From CATOSP01 sp965205385 (lineage in GTDB: Bacteria > Chloroflexota > Dehalococcoidia > Lucifugimonadales > UBA3495), in the NCBI GenBank assembly GCA_965205385.1, contig CBDBGS010000006.1, forward strand, positions 186,001 through 250,000: a DNA stretch of 64,000 nucleotides, written 5' to 3'. Positions 26,641-34,901 of this stretch are shown piece after piece (within the stretch, counting starts at the first letter, position 1; each line of letters begins with the position of its first letter). A model generated the notes under the pieces. It saw only the letters and a program-made list of their open reading frames with translations. It did no database searches and was not told the DNA's origin. The translations under genes and the position numbers were made by a program.

Positions 26641-27867
26641 TTGCCCTTCCTGGCGTTGCAGGTGAGTCGCGTGATAGAGACCGCGGAGGGGATTTCTGGT
26701 CCCTACTGCGGTAAGCTCTTCGCCGAATACGGCGCCGACGTCATCAAGGTAGAGCGTCCAGGCGATGGGGACCCTAGCCGCGGACGAAGCTCCTGGCCTT
26801 CGCACAGCGGCGACATCGAAAAGAGCCCGCTGTTCTTGCACCTGAACCGGGGAAAACGCGGCGTCACGTTGGACCTGGAAGCTGACGCCGGACGTAGCCT
26901 CTTCCGCCATTTGGTTTCGAATGCCGACGTCCTGATCGAGAGTTCCGCGCCGGGGTACATGGATTCAATCGGCCTTGGTTACGAGAGCCTGCGAGAGTTG
27001 AACCCGAGGCTGGTCATGACTTCGGTAACTCCCTTCGGCCAGACCGGGCCCCACAAGGATTATCAGTACACCGAGTTGACCATTTTCGCCACCGGCGGAG
27101 CAATGTTTCGCGAGGGGCGGTCCGACCGCGAGCCGCTGAAGTACGGTGGAGAGATGGGCCAATACTTCGCCGGCACAGCCGCGTCAGCCGCCACGATGGG
27201 GGCATATTTCCGGGCTTTTATGACCGGACAGGGCGAATGGATCGACATCTCGCTCCAGGAGTGCATCGCCGGACACCCTCACCAGATTGGACGCCGCGCC
27301 CCTTTCGTCTATGCTGGAGAGTCTGACCCCAGGAACAATCCACGCCAGGGCACCAGCGAGACGCGGGAAACCTACGGCTCCGGGACTTTCAAATGCAAGG
27401 ACGGTTTCGCAAGTCTCCTGCCCCTGGGCGCGAGAATGTGGCCGAATCTTGCCAGAATGATAGACAGGGCCGATCTGTTGGATGATACCAGGTTCACTTC
27501 GATAGAAGGCCGCGCCGCGCATAACGGGGAGCTAGAGTCCTTGTTCCAGGACTGGTTCGATTCCCACACCAGGGCCGAGGTGTTCGCCGCTGGGCAGCGA
27601 GAAGGGCTCCCTTGCGGACCCGTACTGACGCCGCCCGACGTACTGGCCGACCCCCATTTCAACGAAAGAGGGTCATTCCTCCGGATCGACCATCCAAGGG
27701 CGGGTACACTCCGCTACACCGGACACCCGTTCCGACTGTCCGCTACGGACCAGTTTGAACCGAAGCCCGCCCCGCTCCTGGGCCAACACAACCTAGAAGT
27801 ATATTCGGGGCTTTTGGGTGTGGGCGAAGACGATCTGGAACTTCTCCGCTCGGAAGGTGTTCTATGA
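26641..27867 (+). CDS. CaiB/BaiF family CoA-transferase
   Basis: The protein has 408 residues, normal for family III CoA-transferases. TTG 26641 (ggag upstream) is chosen because it leads straight into the family start. Motifs: GPYCGKLFAEYGADVIKVERPGDGDPSRG, LHLNRGKRGVTLDLEADAGR, LIESSAPGYMDSIGLGYE and GEWIDISLQECIAGH, where the acidic residue sits at the expected catalytic position (Glu). The end reads LLGQHNLEVYSGLLGVGEDDLELLRSEGVL. These intertwined dimers move CoA between carboxylates. It probably acts with the ThDP enzyme upstream and the second CoA-transferase downstream. Substrates are unknown. Confidence 0.9.
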   Translation: MPFLALQVSRVIETAEGISGPYCGKLFAEYGADVIKVERPGDGDPSRGRSSWPSHSGDIEKSPLFLHLNRGKRGVTLDLEADAGRSLFRHLVSNADVLIESSAPGYMDSIGLGYESLRELNPRLVMTSVTPFGQTGPHKDYQYTELTIFATGGAMFREGRSDREPLKYGGEMGQYFAGTAASAATMGAYFRAFMTGQGEWIDISLQECIAGHPHQIGRRAPFVYAGESDPRNNPRQGTSETRETYGSGTFKCKDGFASLLPLGARMWPNLARMIDRADLLDDTRFTSIEGRAAHNGELESLFQDWFDSHTRAEVFAAGQREGLPCGPVLTPPDVLADPHFNERGSFLRIDHPRAGTLRYTGHPFRLSATDQFEPKPAPLLGQHNLEVYSGLLGVGEDDLELLRSEGVL

Positions 27868-27924
27868 TAGCCATACCTAAAGCTTGCTGGCCGCTACGTG
27901 ACGGGGTCCAGCCCGGCCCGAACG

Positions 27925-29241
27925 ATGATGAATTCTAATTCACCCATCCAACGCCCACTCGCCGGAATCAGGGCCCTGGAACTCGCCGAGATTTGGGCTG
28001 GCCCACTCTGCGGCGCGGCCCTGGCCGATATGGGGGCCGAAGTCATCAAGGTAGAGTCCATCCAGCGGATCTCACGGGGTCAGGCGCGCCCCGCTCCCGG
28101 GGCATCAGGGTACCCAGACGGGGACCCCGGAGAACGGCCCTGGAACCGGTCCGGGAACTTCAACGCGGTCAACCGCAACAAGCGCAGCGTCACCTTGGAC
28201 CTGGCCAGGCCCAAGGGAGTCGGCCTTTTCAGGAAGCTTATCTCGGTTAGCGACGTAATGGTCAGCAACTACGCCCCCGGCGTGGTCGACCGGCTCGGTA
28301 TCGGGTATGAGGCATTACTCGCGTTGAAGCCCGACCTGATTGTGGTTGAGATGCCTGGATACGGAAAGAGCGGCCCATACAAAGACTTCCGCAGCATGGG
28401 CATGGCCATTGACGCGGTCACCGGACATTCCTCGCTCCGGGGATATCCCGACATGGACTTGACCCAGATTTCACTGGTGCATCACCCGGACGCCGTTGCG
28501 GGACTCACGGCGGCGTTTGGGATCAGCGCGGCGCTCCACTACAGGGCGCGGACCGGCAAGGGCCAATTCATCGAATTGACCCAATCGGAGGCGTTTCTGC
28601 CCCACATCGGAGAAGTGTTCCTTGAGTACGGCCTTACCGGCCAGTCGCGGGCGCGGCGCGGAAACAGTCACCCGTTGATGTCGCCCCACGGTTGCTATCC
28701 CGCACTGGGCGAGGATAGGTGGTTGACCATCGCCGTCCGGGACGAGGACGAGTGGCGCGCATTTTGCCGCGTAACGGGCGTCCCTGGGATGGCAGATGAC
28801 AGCCGGTTCTTCGGCGTGGAAGCCAGGGTAGCCAATCGGCAGGCGCTGGACGCGATTGTGGCGGATTGGACGTCGATACGAGACAGTTACGAGACCGTCG
28901 AGTTGTTGCAGGCGGCGGGAATACCGTCAGCCCCCGTATTGGACTGTGGGGCGGATACCTACTCCGACCCCCACTTACTGGAACGGGACTATTTCCAGGT
29001 CGTGGACCATCCTGATGCGGGGAACCACCTGATGAGCGGCCCCATGTGGAAAATGGCAGGAGATCCTGAGCCGCGCCACGAGCCCGCTCCGGGCCTGGGT
29101 GAGCACAACAACTACGTTCTGAGCGATATCTTGGGCCTTAGTGTGGATGATTTGCAGGACCTGGAGAAATCAGAAGTCATCGGCACGAGTCCGCTTCCGG
29201 GCGCGGACATGGGAGGCGTCCGCAGGGTTTCCCGCACATGA
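27925..29241 (+). CDS. CaiB/BaiF family CoA-transferase
   Basis: The protein has 438 residues if it starts at ATG 27925; GTG 27898 is also possible and neither has a clear ribosome-binding site. Motifs: LAGIRALELAEIWAGPLCGAALADMGAEVIKVES, NRNKRSVTLDLARPKGVGLFRKL, SNYAPGVVDRLGIGYEALLALKPDLIVVEM and GQFIELTQSEAFLPHIGE (Glu at the catalytic position). It ends LGEHNNYVLSDILGLSVDDLQDLEKSEVIGTSPLPG with an extra tail of about 20 residues. It is the second of two tandem CoA-transferase genes that differ strongly, so they probably act on different acids. Confidence 0.9.
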   Translation: MMNSNSPIQRPLAGIRALELAEIWAGPLCGAALADMGAEVIKVESIQRISRGQARPAPGASGYPDGDPGERPWNRSGNFNAVNRNKRSVTLDLARPKGVGLFRKLISVSDVMVSNYAPGVVDRLGIGYEALLALKPDLIVVEMPGYGKSGPYKDFRSMGMAIDAVTGHSSLRGYPDMDLTQISLVHHPDAVAGLTAAFGISAALHYRARTGKGQFIELTQSEAFLPHIGEVFLEYGLTGQSRARRGNSHPLMSPHGCYPALGEDRWLTIAVRDEDEWRAFCRVTGVPGMADDSRFFGVEARVANRQALDAIVADWTSIRDSYETVELLQAAGIPSAPVLDCGADTYSDPHLLERDYFQVVDHPDAGNHLMSGPMWKMAGDPEPRHEPAPGLGEHNNYVLSDILGLSVDDLQDLEKSEVIGTSPLPGADMGGVRRVSRT

Positions 29242-29292
29242 TTATGAGTATGGCAGCCAGTCTTCCGGTTAGTCCGGGGAGGTTGATTTTCT

Positions 29293-30984
29293 TTGACCTC
29301 TGAATTACGAGACGTTCCCCAACCGATGGGAATTCCTCTTGGAGGGCAGGCGAAGTCGAGCCTGGGACCATACCAGGAGGTCTTAGACGCCTGCCTTGCC
29401 GACCTTGAGAGATATGACGTTGCCGAGCGTATTTGGCGGGGAGACCACACCGTTTGGAAGCCCGATCCCACGGAGATCACCAACCGGCTGGGATGGCTGA
29501 CGATATCGGACGAGATGCGGGAGAGTGTCTCAGACTTGGAATTGTTTGCCCGGCAGATCAAGGATGAGGGATACCGTCACCTAGTTCTCTTGGGCATGGG
29601 CGGCAGCAGCCTGGGACCCGAGATGGTGAGGCAGACCTTCGGCAGTGCATCCGGTTATCCGGAGCTGATAGTCCTGGACTCGACCATACCGGGACGTATC
29701 CAGACCGTCACCGATGCGATCAACCCGAGCCGTACACTGTTCCTGGTCTCCTCCAAGTCAGGCTCAACCATAGAACCCAATATGTTCTACTGGTATTTCC
29801 GCAATTTGGTCGAGGAAGCGGTTGGCGCGGGTAGCGCTGGACGCAACTTCATCGCGGTGACCGACGAAGGCTCCCCGCTGGAGACCCTGGGGCATGCCGA
29901 GGGATTCCGGCGCGTGTTTCTCAATCCTCCAGAAATCGGAGGCAGGTATTCCCTGCTGTCATACTTCGGTCTGGTCCCGGCGGCCATGATCGGGATGGAC
30001 GTCGGCAATATGTTAGACCGGGCGGACGAAATGCGGACGGCGACCGCGCCCGGTGTTCCAACCCGGCAACACGCGGCCGCCTGGTTGGGAGCCATCATAG
30101 GGTCTTTGACGCGGGAAGGGAGGGACAAACTCACCCTAGTCACTTCGCCGTCGATCAGCAGCTTCGGCCTGTGGGCTGAGCAGCTCTTAGCGGAAAGCAC
30201 GGGTAAGGAAGGGAAGGGCATCATCCCCGTGTCCGAGGAACCGCTCGAGTCCCCGGAATGCTACGGAGACGACCGGTTTTTCCTATACCTCCGGCTGGAA
30301 GGCGACGACAACGCGTCGGTGGACAACGCCGTCGGCGCACTCCAGCAGTCGGGCCAACCTGTCGTGGGATTGGGACTGGGGGAGAAATACGACCTGTTCT
30401 CCTCGGCATACTGCTGGGAGTTTGCCACGGCAATCGCCGGTTCGGTCCTGGGCATCCATCCTTTCGATCAGCCCAACGTTCAGTCTGCCAAAGACATGAC
30501 CGACAACGTACTGGCCGAGTACCGGACATCGGGCAAGTTGCCGGCTATGGAGAATTACAGCTCCATGGACGGCCTGTTAGCTCAGGTGTCTCCAGGGGAC
30601 TATCTGGCTATCATGGCTTATGTGGAAGAGACTCCGGAGTTGAATGAAACGCTCGAGGTCTTCCGGCGGGCGATAATGAGGCAGTACCGCATCGCGACGA
30701 CGGTCGGCTATGGCCCCCGTTTCCTTCACTCCACCGGTCAACTACACAAGGGGGGACCGGCCAAAGCTTTGCTGTTACAGATTACCGCCGACCACGATCA
30801 CGACCTGACTATTCCAGGGCAGGACTTCAGCTTTGGAGAGCTGGCGGACGCCCAGGCTTTGGGAGATTTCGAGGCATTGAGGTCTTCGGGGTTGCGGACC
30901 GCCCGAGCACACGTTAGCGGCGGGACAATCACCGGAGGCCAGTCCAGAGACTTGATGGCGCGACTTCGCGAGACCGGGGGCTGA
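29293..30984 (+). CDS. pgi: Glucose-6-phosphate isomerase
   Basis: The protein has 563 residues from TTG 29293 (gggagg about 12 nt upstream). SIS-domain features: VLLGMGGSSLGPEM, LFLVSSKSGSTIEPNMFYWYF, FIAVTDEGSPLETLG and GGRYSLLSYFGLVPAAMIGMD. The C-terminal PGI signature area reads YGPRFLHSTGQLHKGGPAKALLL. The layout resembles the isomerase half of the transaldolase-PGI fusions seen in Chloroflexota and Cyanobacteria, but no transaldolase domain is attached. It interconverts glucose-6-phosphate and fructose-6-phosphate. It is followed 2 nt later by the 6-phosphogluconate dehydrogenase gene, linking glycolysis and the pentose phosphate route in one transcript. Confidence 0.93.
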   Translation: MTSELRDVPQPMGIPLGGQAKSSLGPYQEVLDACLADLERYDVAERIWRGDHTVWKPDPTEITNRLGWLTISDEMRESVSDLELFARQIKDEGYRHLVLLGMGGSSLGPEMVRQTFGSASGYPELIVLDSTIPGRIQTVTDAINPSRTLFLVSSKSGSTIEPNMFYWYFRNLVEEAVGAGSAGRNFIAVTDEGSPLETLGHAEGFRRVFLNPPEIGGRYSLLSYFGLVPAAMIGMDVGNMLDRADEMRTATAPGVPTRQHAAAWLGAIIGSLTREGRDKLTLVTSPSISSFGLWAEQLLAESTGKEGKGIIPVSEEPLESPECYGDDRFFLYLRLEGDDNASVDNAVGALQQSGQPVVGLGLGEKYDLFSSAYCWEFATAIAGSVLGIHPFDQPNVQSAKDMTDNVLAEYRTSGKLPAMENYSSMDGLLAQVSPGDYLAIMAYVEETPELNETLEVFRRAIMRQYRIATTVGYGPRFLHSTGQLHKGGPAKALLLQITADHDHDLTIPGQDFSFGELADAQALGDFEALRSSGLRTARAHVSGGTITGGQSRDLMARLRETGG

Positions 30985-30986
30985 AT

Positions 30987-31898
30987 ATGGAAATCGGGAT
31001 GGTAGGCTTGGGCCGCATGGGCGGGAATATGGCGCATCGTCTTCTGCTCGCCGGCCACCGGGTCTTGACCTATGACCGGGAACAGGCGGCGGTTGCGGCC
31101 AGTCAGGATCTGGGCGCGGTCGGCCTGACATCCCTGGAAGAACTTGTCGCCGCCCTCGCGGTCCCTCGCGCTGTGTGGGTAATGGTCCCGGCGGGTCAGC
31201 CTACCGAGGATACCATCGACGCTCTGGCCCCGCTCCTACAGCCAGGGGACGCCGTGTTGGACGGCGGGAATTCCTTCTATAAAGACAGCATACGCCGCGG
31301 AGAAAAGCTTGCTTCGCGGGGCATAGACTTCATAGATGTGGGGACCAGCGGCGGAATATGGGGGCTGACCGAAGGATACGCGCTTATGGTCGGGGGCAAT
31401 GCCGAGGCTGTGAAGCGGCTGGAGCCGGTCTTCCACTCCCTGGCGCCTGCCAAGGACAAAGGTTATGCCCACGCCGGACCTACTGGCGCGGGGCACTTCG
31501 TGAAGATGGTGCACAATGGCATCGAATACGGGCTGATGCAAGCTTACGCGGAAGGCTTTGAGCTAATGGCGGCCAAGGAAGAGTTCGACCTTGACCTGCC
31601 AAAGATAGCCGAATCGTGGCGGAACGGAAGCGTGATCCGCTCGTTCCTGCTCGACCTGACGGCCGCGGCGCTGAAGGAAGAGCCAGGATTGGAGAGCCTA
31701 CAGGCCTACGTCGAAGATTCCGGGGAAGGGCGGTGGACGGTGCAGGAGTCGGTTGACCTGGGAGTCCCGATCCCGGTGATCACCGCGTCCTTGCAGCAGC
31801 GGTTTCGGTCGAGGCAGGAGCAACCATTCGGCGGAAGGCTTCTGGCAGCCTTACGGAACCGGTTTGGCGGCCACGCCGTGCGCCTCGCAGACGGATAG
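30987..31898 (+). CDS. gnd: 6-phosphogluconate dehydrogenase (short, NAD-type)
   Basis: The protein has 303 residues, matching the short form of the family. It starts MEIGMVGLGRMGGNMAHRLL (dinucleotide-binding GxGxxG), then VWVMVPAG, LDGGNSFYKDS, DVGTSGGIWG and the catalytic Lys region GAGHFVKMVHNGIEYGLMQ. The C-terminal part GRWTVQESVDLGVPIPVITASLQQRF is typical. It oxidatively decarboxylates 6-phosphogluconate to ribulose-5-phosphate. The ATG is 2 nt after the pgi stop codon. It converges on the selenoprotein gene with 13 nt between stop codons. Confidence 0.93.
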   Translation: MEIGMVGLGRMGGNMAHRLLLAGHRVLTYDREQAAVAASQDLGAVGLTSLEELVAALAVPRAVWVMVPAGQPTEDTIDALAPLLQPGDAVLDGGNSFYKDSIRRGEKLASRGIDFIDVGTSGGIWGLTEGYALMVGGNAEAVKRLEPVFHSLAPAKDKGYAHAGPTGAGHFVKMVHNGIEYGLMQAYAEGFELMAAKEEFDLDLPKIAESWRNGSVIRSFLLDLTAAALKEEPGLESLQAYVEDSGEGRWTVQESVDLGVPIPVITASLQQRFRSRQEQPFGGRLLAALRNRFGGHAVRLADG

Positions 31899-31911
31899 CC
31901 GGGACCGCGTC

Positions 31912-33201
31912 CTACGCTTCGGTCCGGCCCTCGGTTGCCAGAGCGTCCAGGGCCTCTTGGACTATTCTCCTCCGCAGGTCGCGTTCCTCCGCCGGAGGTA
32001 GCTTTGAGTCGCCGGTCGGGTACACAATTCCTTGACCGCGGATTACGCGGTTGGCGCCCAAGGCCATGGCCACCGGGGTCATGGGGGCAACCTGGGCCAC
32101 CGGGATACCGGCCTTTTCCAACTCGTTAGTGATCGCTGCGCCGCAGCGAGTGCTAGTCCCTCAAGTGGATGTCAGGATAACCGAGTCCACCCCCGAGTCC
32201 TTGAGCCTTTGGGCCATTTCCCTGCCGATTCGGCGGCTGTTTTCCAGGGGATTGCCGTTGCCCGTAGTTGAAAGGAACTCTTCGTGCAGCTTGCCAATCC
32301 TGCCCTCGCGTTCCATTTCCCGGAGGGTGTCGACGGGCAGCAACCGGTGCGGGTCCCGCTCTACGTAGCGGTTGTCATAACCCCCGTGGGCGACCTCATA
32401 GCTTCCCTCTGCTAGCGCGTCCTGGTCCGTGAAACTGTAAGCGCCCCAAACCCTGGAAAAGGCCCGGGGCAGGTGGTCAGGGTTGCCGGTGGGCACAAGG
32501 CCACCGTCCGTGACGAGGGCCACCGTGGCCCTCGACAGGTCGGCAATCGCTGGCGGTACAGGCACCGGTTCGGCAGCCTGTACCGGCACCTCGGCCTCGA
32601 AGGGTTCGCCTTTCAGCTTGGCAAGGAGCATCTCCGCCAGCCGGGAGGCGGCGGGCTTTTCCACGAACTCCGACTTCAACTTACCCTGAGCGATGTAGCC
32701 TTCGTCGGACGGTCTGCCAATGCTGTCGCCGGCAACCAGCTTCTTCCCAAGACTGGTCATCGCGGCCAACACCGGCTGCATCTGGGAGACATCCTCGCCG
32801 GAGTCGACTATGTAGGTGTTGGCGTGGTAGAGGTCGGCCCCGGGGTTTTCCACGGACATCGCGGTAATTGCGGGTATGCCGAGTTGTTCGCGGACAGCCT
32901 CGCACATCGCGCCTGCAGCAGTACCATAGCGGCCGGCTTGGAAACAGGGCCCGGCTACGAATAGGTCGGCCTGGGCCTCCTTCACCTCGCGCACCACCGC
33001 GGCGGCGACCTCCGAGAGATTTTCAGCGGCCTGGTTGTCACCGCAGACGATCGTGGCAACGACCTGGGACCCGTCTCCCAGAAGTTGGTTCAGCAACCGG
33101 CCCGGCCCTACGGCGCCAGAGCGCGTCTCAAGGGGAGCGTCGGCCTGTTCTTCGCCGCCGATGCCGCCGAAGAACTGATTAATGTAATGGACCACGCGCA
33201 T
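31912..33201 (-). CDS. grdB: GrdB-like reductase selenoprotein (in-frame UGA read as selenocysteine)
   Basis: Reading through TGA at 32163-32161 gives 429 residues, the size of GrdB, the selenocysteine subunit of glycine/sarcosine/betaine reductase component B. The start MRVVHYINQFFGGIGGEEQAD (GGAGG upstream) and the segment FVAGPCFQAGRYGTAAG are classic. The codon in question is residue 347 in VILTSTUGTSTRCGAA; canonical GrdB has the same VILTST-Sec-GTCTRCGA, with Sec near 350. The frame continues 82 residues to EGRTEA. A SECIS-like hairpin follows the UGA. It forms the last gene of an operon with GrdE-like, NIPSNAP and cupin genes. The natural substrate is unknown; selA/B/C/D and GrdA/C/D genes are not in the window. 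Confidence 0.88.
32127..32163 (-). promoter_or_regulatory. Selenocysteine UGA codon with SECIS-like hairpin
   Basis: Directly after the UGA (32163-32161) the minus strand folds as TAG (32155-32153) / CTA (32129-32127), a 3x3 internal loop, then a perfect 7-bp stem TCGCTGC (32149-32143) / GCAGCGA (32139-32133) with loop GGC. The apical loop begins about 21 nt from the UGA with GG, within the range of bacterial SECIS elements bound by SelB. The hairpin overlaps the coding sequence, as is normal in bacteria. Confidence 0.7.
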
Positions 33202-33250
33202 GACGTTCCTCCGGTGGTGGGTCCGTGGACCGTGCGTATAGGGATCTAGC

Positions 33251-34552
33251 CTAGTACACGATGGATTGAAGCCGCGAGCCGCCCTGGTTGTTCACGACGC
33301 CGCAAACGTCTCCCGACAGTAATACTTCGGCATTCGCCAGGATGTTCGCCACGTCCGTGTTGCCCGCGATGACCCGTTCGACGGGACTTGCGGGCCATGA
33401 CACGTCGGAGCCCTCGCTGAGGTTGACGATAGCGTCTACGCCGGGGATGTTCATCAGAGCCGCGGACTCGGCTCTTCTGTCGGGAGCGGTATCGCTGACC
33501 AGAATTGAAGTCTTCACTCCCAACTGTTCGCACCAGCGGGCAGTCTCGAACATGTCGGAGTGGGGGGCCCCTCCGGCGTACTTGGTGACGATCGCGCCGT
33601 CGGCTCCCAGTCCCCACTTGGCGAGGTTGGCCGCCACCATGCTATTGCGGCTAAGCTCGTGTTGCAGTTCCGAGGCCACGGTGGCGATGCAACCGGCGAA
33701 GGTCAGTTCCCTTGCCCGGTGGAGGCGGTACAGCTCGGAAATGATGGGGTGGTTCTGATGGTAGTAGGTCTCTAGACCGCGGGCTGCCCAGGAGTAGGAG
33801 ATTACGACCGCGCCGTCCAGCCATTCGTTGGGGTGCAGCGGCAGGGGTAGCATCCCCCGCGTGTTGGCTCCGTAAACAATGTGCTCGTCGGGGGCCGTGC
33901 CGTGCTGATGGCCATGCACCTGGCCGATGTAGGCAACTCTTGGGAGCCCCCGGCGGCCATCATCGTGCCCGTCATCCAGGTCCAGAATTTCCGTGGACGA
34001 AGGGGGCTGATCGATTCCGGTCCGGCCCAGATAAACCGTGGCCTTCAGCGAAGCCATCCGGAGGGCATTTAAGACGCCGTTACGCGGCACTTCAGAATGA
34101 GCGTGCGGTGTCATTACCAGGTGACTCTTGGAGGCGTAGGTCGACGCCTCGGAGGCCGGGCCGCTCATCTCCAGGATCTTGGTCATGCCTCCGCGCCGGG
34201 TTACAAAACCATGATCGCCGCCCGGTTGGCCGCCGTCCAAGACGGTGACCAACGCGCCGGTGAGGACGTGGGTCGTGCCTTGACCGGCAGTTGATATGGG
34301 CCCCGGGATGCCGGGGAAATCATTGCCTGACCCCGGCGCCTTGGCCCGTGGTTCCAGAATGTCGTAGACGTAGCCCGCCCGGCAAGAGTCGCCAGGATTG
34401 ACTATTTCCAGGTCTACGCTTTCGAGCCGGCGGTCCTCCAGCAAGTGGAGCCGCAACTCGTCGAGGTTTACATAGAGTGAAGAACCGTGCAACCCGGTGG
34501 AGCCGGCTGCCGCCAGCCCGTCCACCGGGTGCTTGGCCAGGGTTAAAGACAA
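33251..34552 (-). CDS. grdE: GrdE-like component B subunit of a glycine/sarcosine/betaine-type reductase
   Basis: The protein has 433 residues, the size of the GrdE proprotein. Typical segments: SSLYVNLDELRLHLLEDRRLESVDLEIVNPGDSCR, DILEPRAKAPG, DFPGI, MSGPASEAS, MASLKATVYLGR, VYGANTRGMLPL, YHQNHPIISELYRLH and LGADGAIVTKYAGGAPHSDMFE. In canonical GrdE an Asn-Cys site after the 'DGAIVSGN' stretch is self-cleaved to create a pyruvoyl group. The matching region here is LDGAVVISYSWAARG (about 246-259), with no Cys. So it may not carry the cofactor. It lies 49 nt before the GrdB-like gene and should form a complex with its product. Confidence 0.82.
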   Translation of the reverse strand: MSLTLAKHPVDGLAAAGSTGLHGSSLYVNLDELRLHLLEDRRLESVDLEIVNPGDSCRAGYVYDILEPRAKAPGSGNDFPGIPGPISTAGQGTTHVLTGALVTVLDGGQPGGDHGFVTRRGGMTKILEMSGPASEASTYASKSHLVMTPHAHSEVPRNGVLNALRMASLKATVYLGRTGIDQPPSSTEILDLDDGHDDGRRGLPRVAYIGQVHGHQHGTAPDEHIVYGANTRGMLPLPLHPNEWLDGAVVISYSWAARGLETYYHQNHPIISELYRLHRARELTFAGCIATVASELQHELSRNSMVAANLAKWGLGADGAIVTKYAGGAPHSDMFETARWCEQLGVKTSILVSDTAPDRRAESAALMNIPGVDAIVNLSEGSDVSWPASPVERVIAGNTDVANILANAEVLLSGDVCGVVNNQGGSRLQSIVY

Positions 34553-34591
34553 TGTGACGCCCTTTTGATGCCTGTGCCGGTCCCGCCCAGC

Positions 34592-34885
34592 CTAGACAGC
34601 AGGTTCCATGGTCTCGACCACCGTCTTGGCAAGATGGTCGCGGGCCTTACCCATCACGGACTGCCATTCGGCCGAGCCGTAGAAAGCGGCTTCCTTGGCC
34701 TTGACGTCATCGGCGTCGTTGAAGCTGCGTATCCAGATGAACTGGTCTTTGGCCTCGTTGACCCACATGCCGTCGATGCGGATGCCGTGCTTTTCCTGCA
34801 TGGGGACCAACTGGTCGGAAAAGAGCTTTACCCAGTCGTCCATCATGCCCCGGTTTACGGTATATGTACGAAGTTGAGAGATCAT
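34592..34885 (-). CDS. NIPSNAP-family protein
   Basis: The protein has 97 residues forming one dimeric alpha/beta-barrel domain. It starts MISQLRTYTVNRGMMDDWVKLFSDQLVPMQEKHG, then FIWIRSFNDADDVKAKEAAFYGSAEWQSVMG, the NIPSNAP pattern (RxYxVxxGxxxxw.. ; WxRxFxdxxxRxxxxxaFYxsxeW). Small one-domain members are common beside catabolic genes, but no reaction is established. It is 16 nt after the cupin gene and 39 nt before the GrdE-like gene, so it is probably cotranscribed with the selenoprotein. Confidence 0.85.
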   Translation of the reverse strand: MISQLRTYTVNRGMMDDWVKLFSDQLVPMQEKHGIRIDGMWVNEAKDQFIWIRSFNDADDVKAKEAAFYGSAEWQSVMGKARDHLAKTVVETMEPAV

Positions 34886-34901
34886 CTCGCCATTCTCCTG
34901 T

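Noticed and set aside
32161..32163. Reading the UGA in the GrdB-like gene as a plain nonsense mutation
   Set aside because: The UGA stands exactly at the known selenocysteine position, the frame stays intact for 82 more residues, and a SECIS-like hairpin follows. Chance decay would not place all three together.
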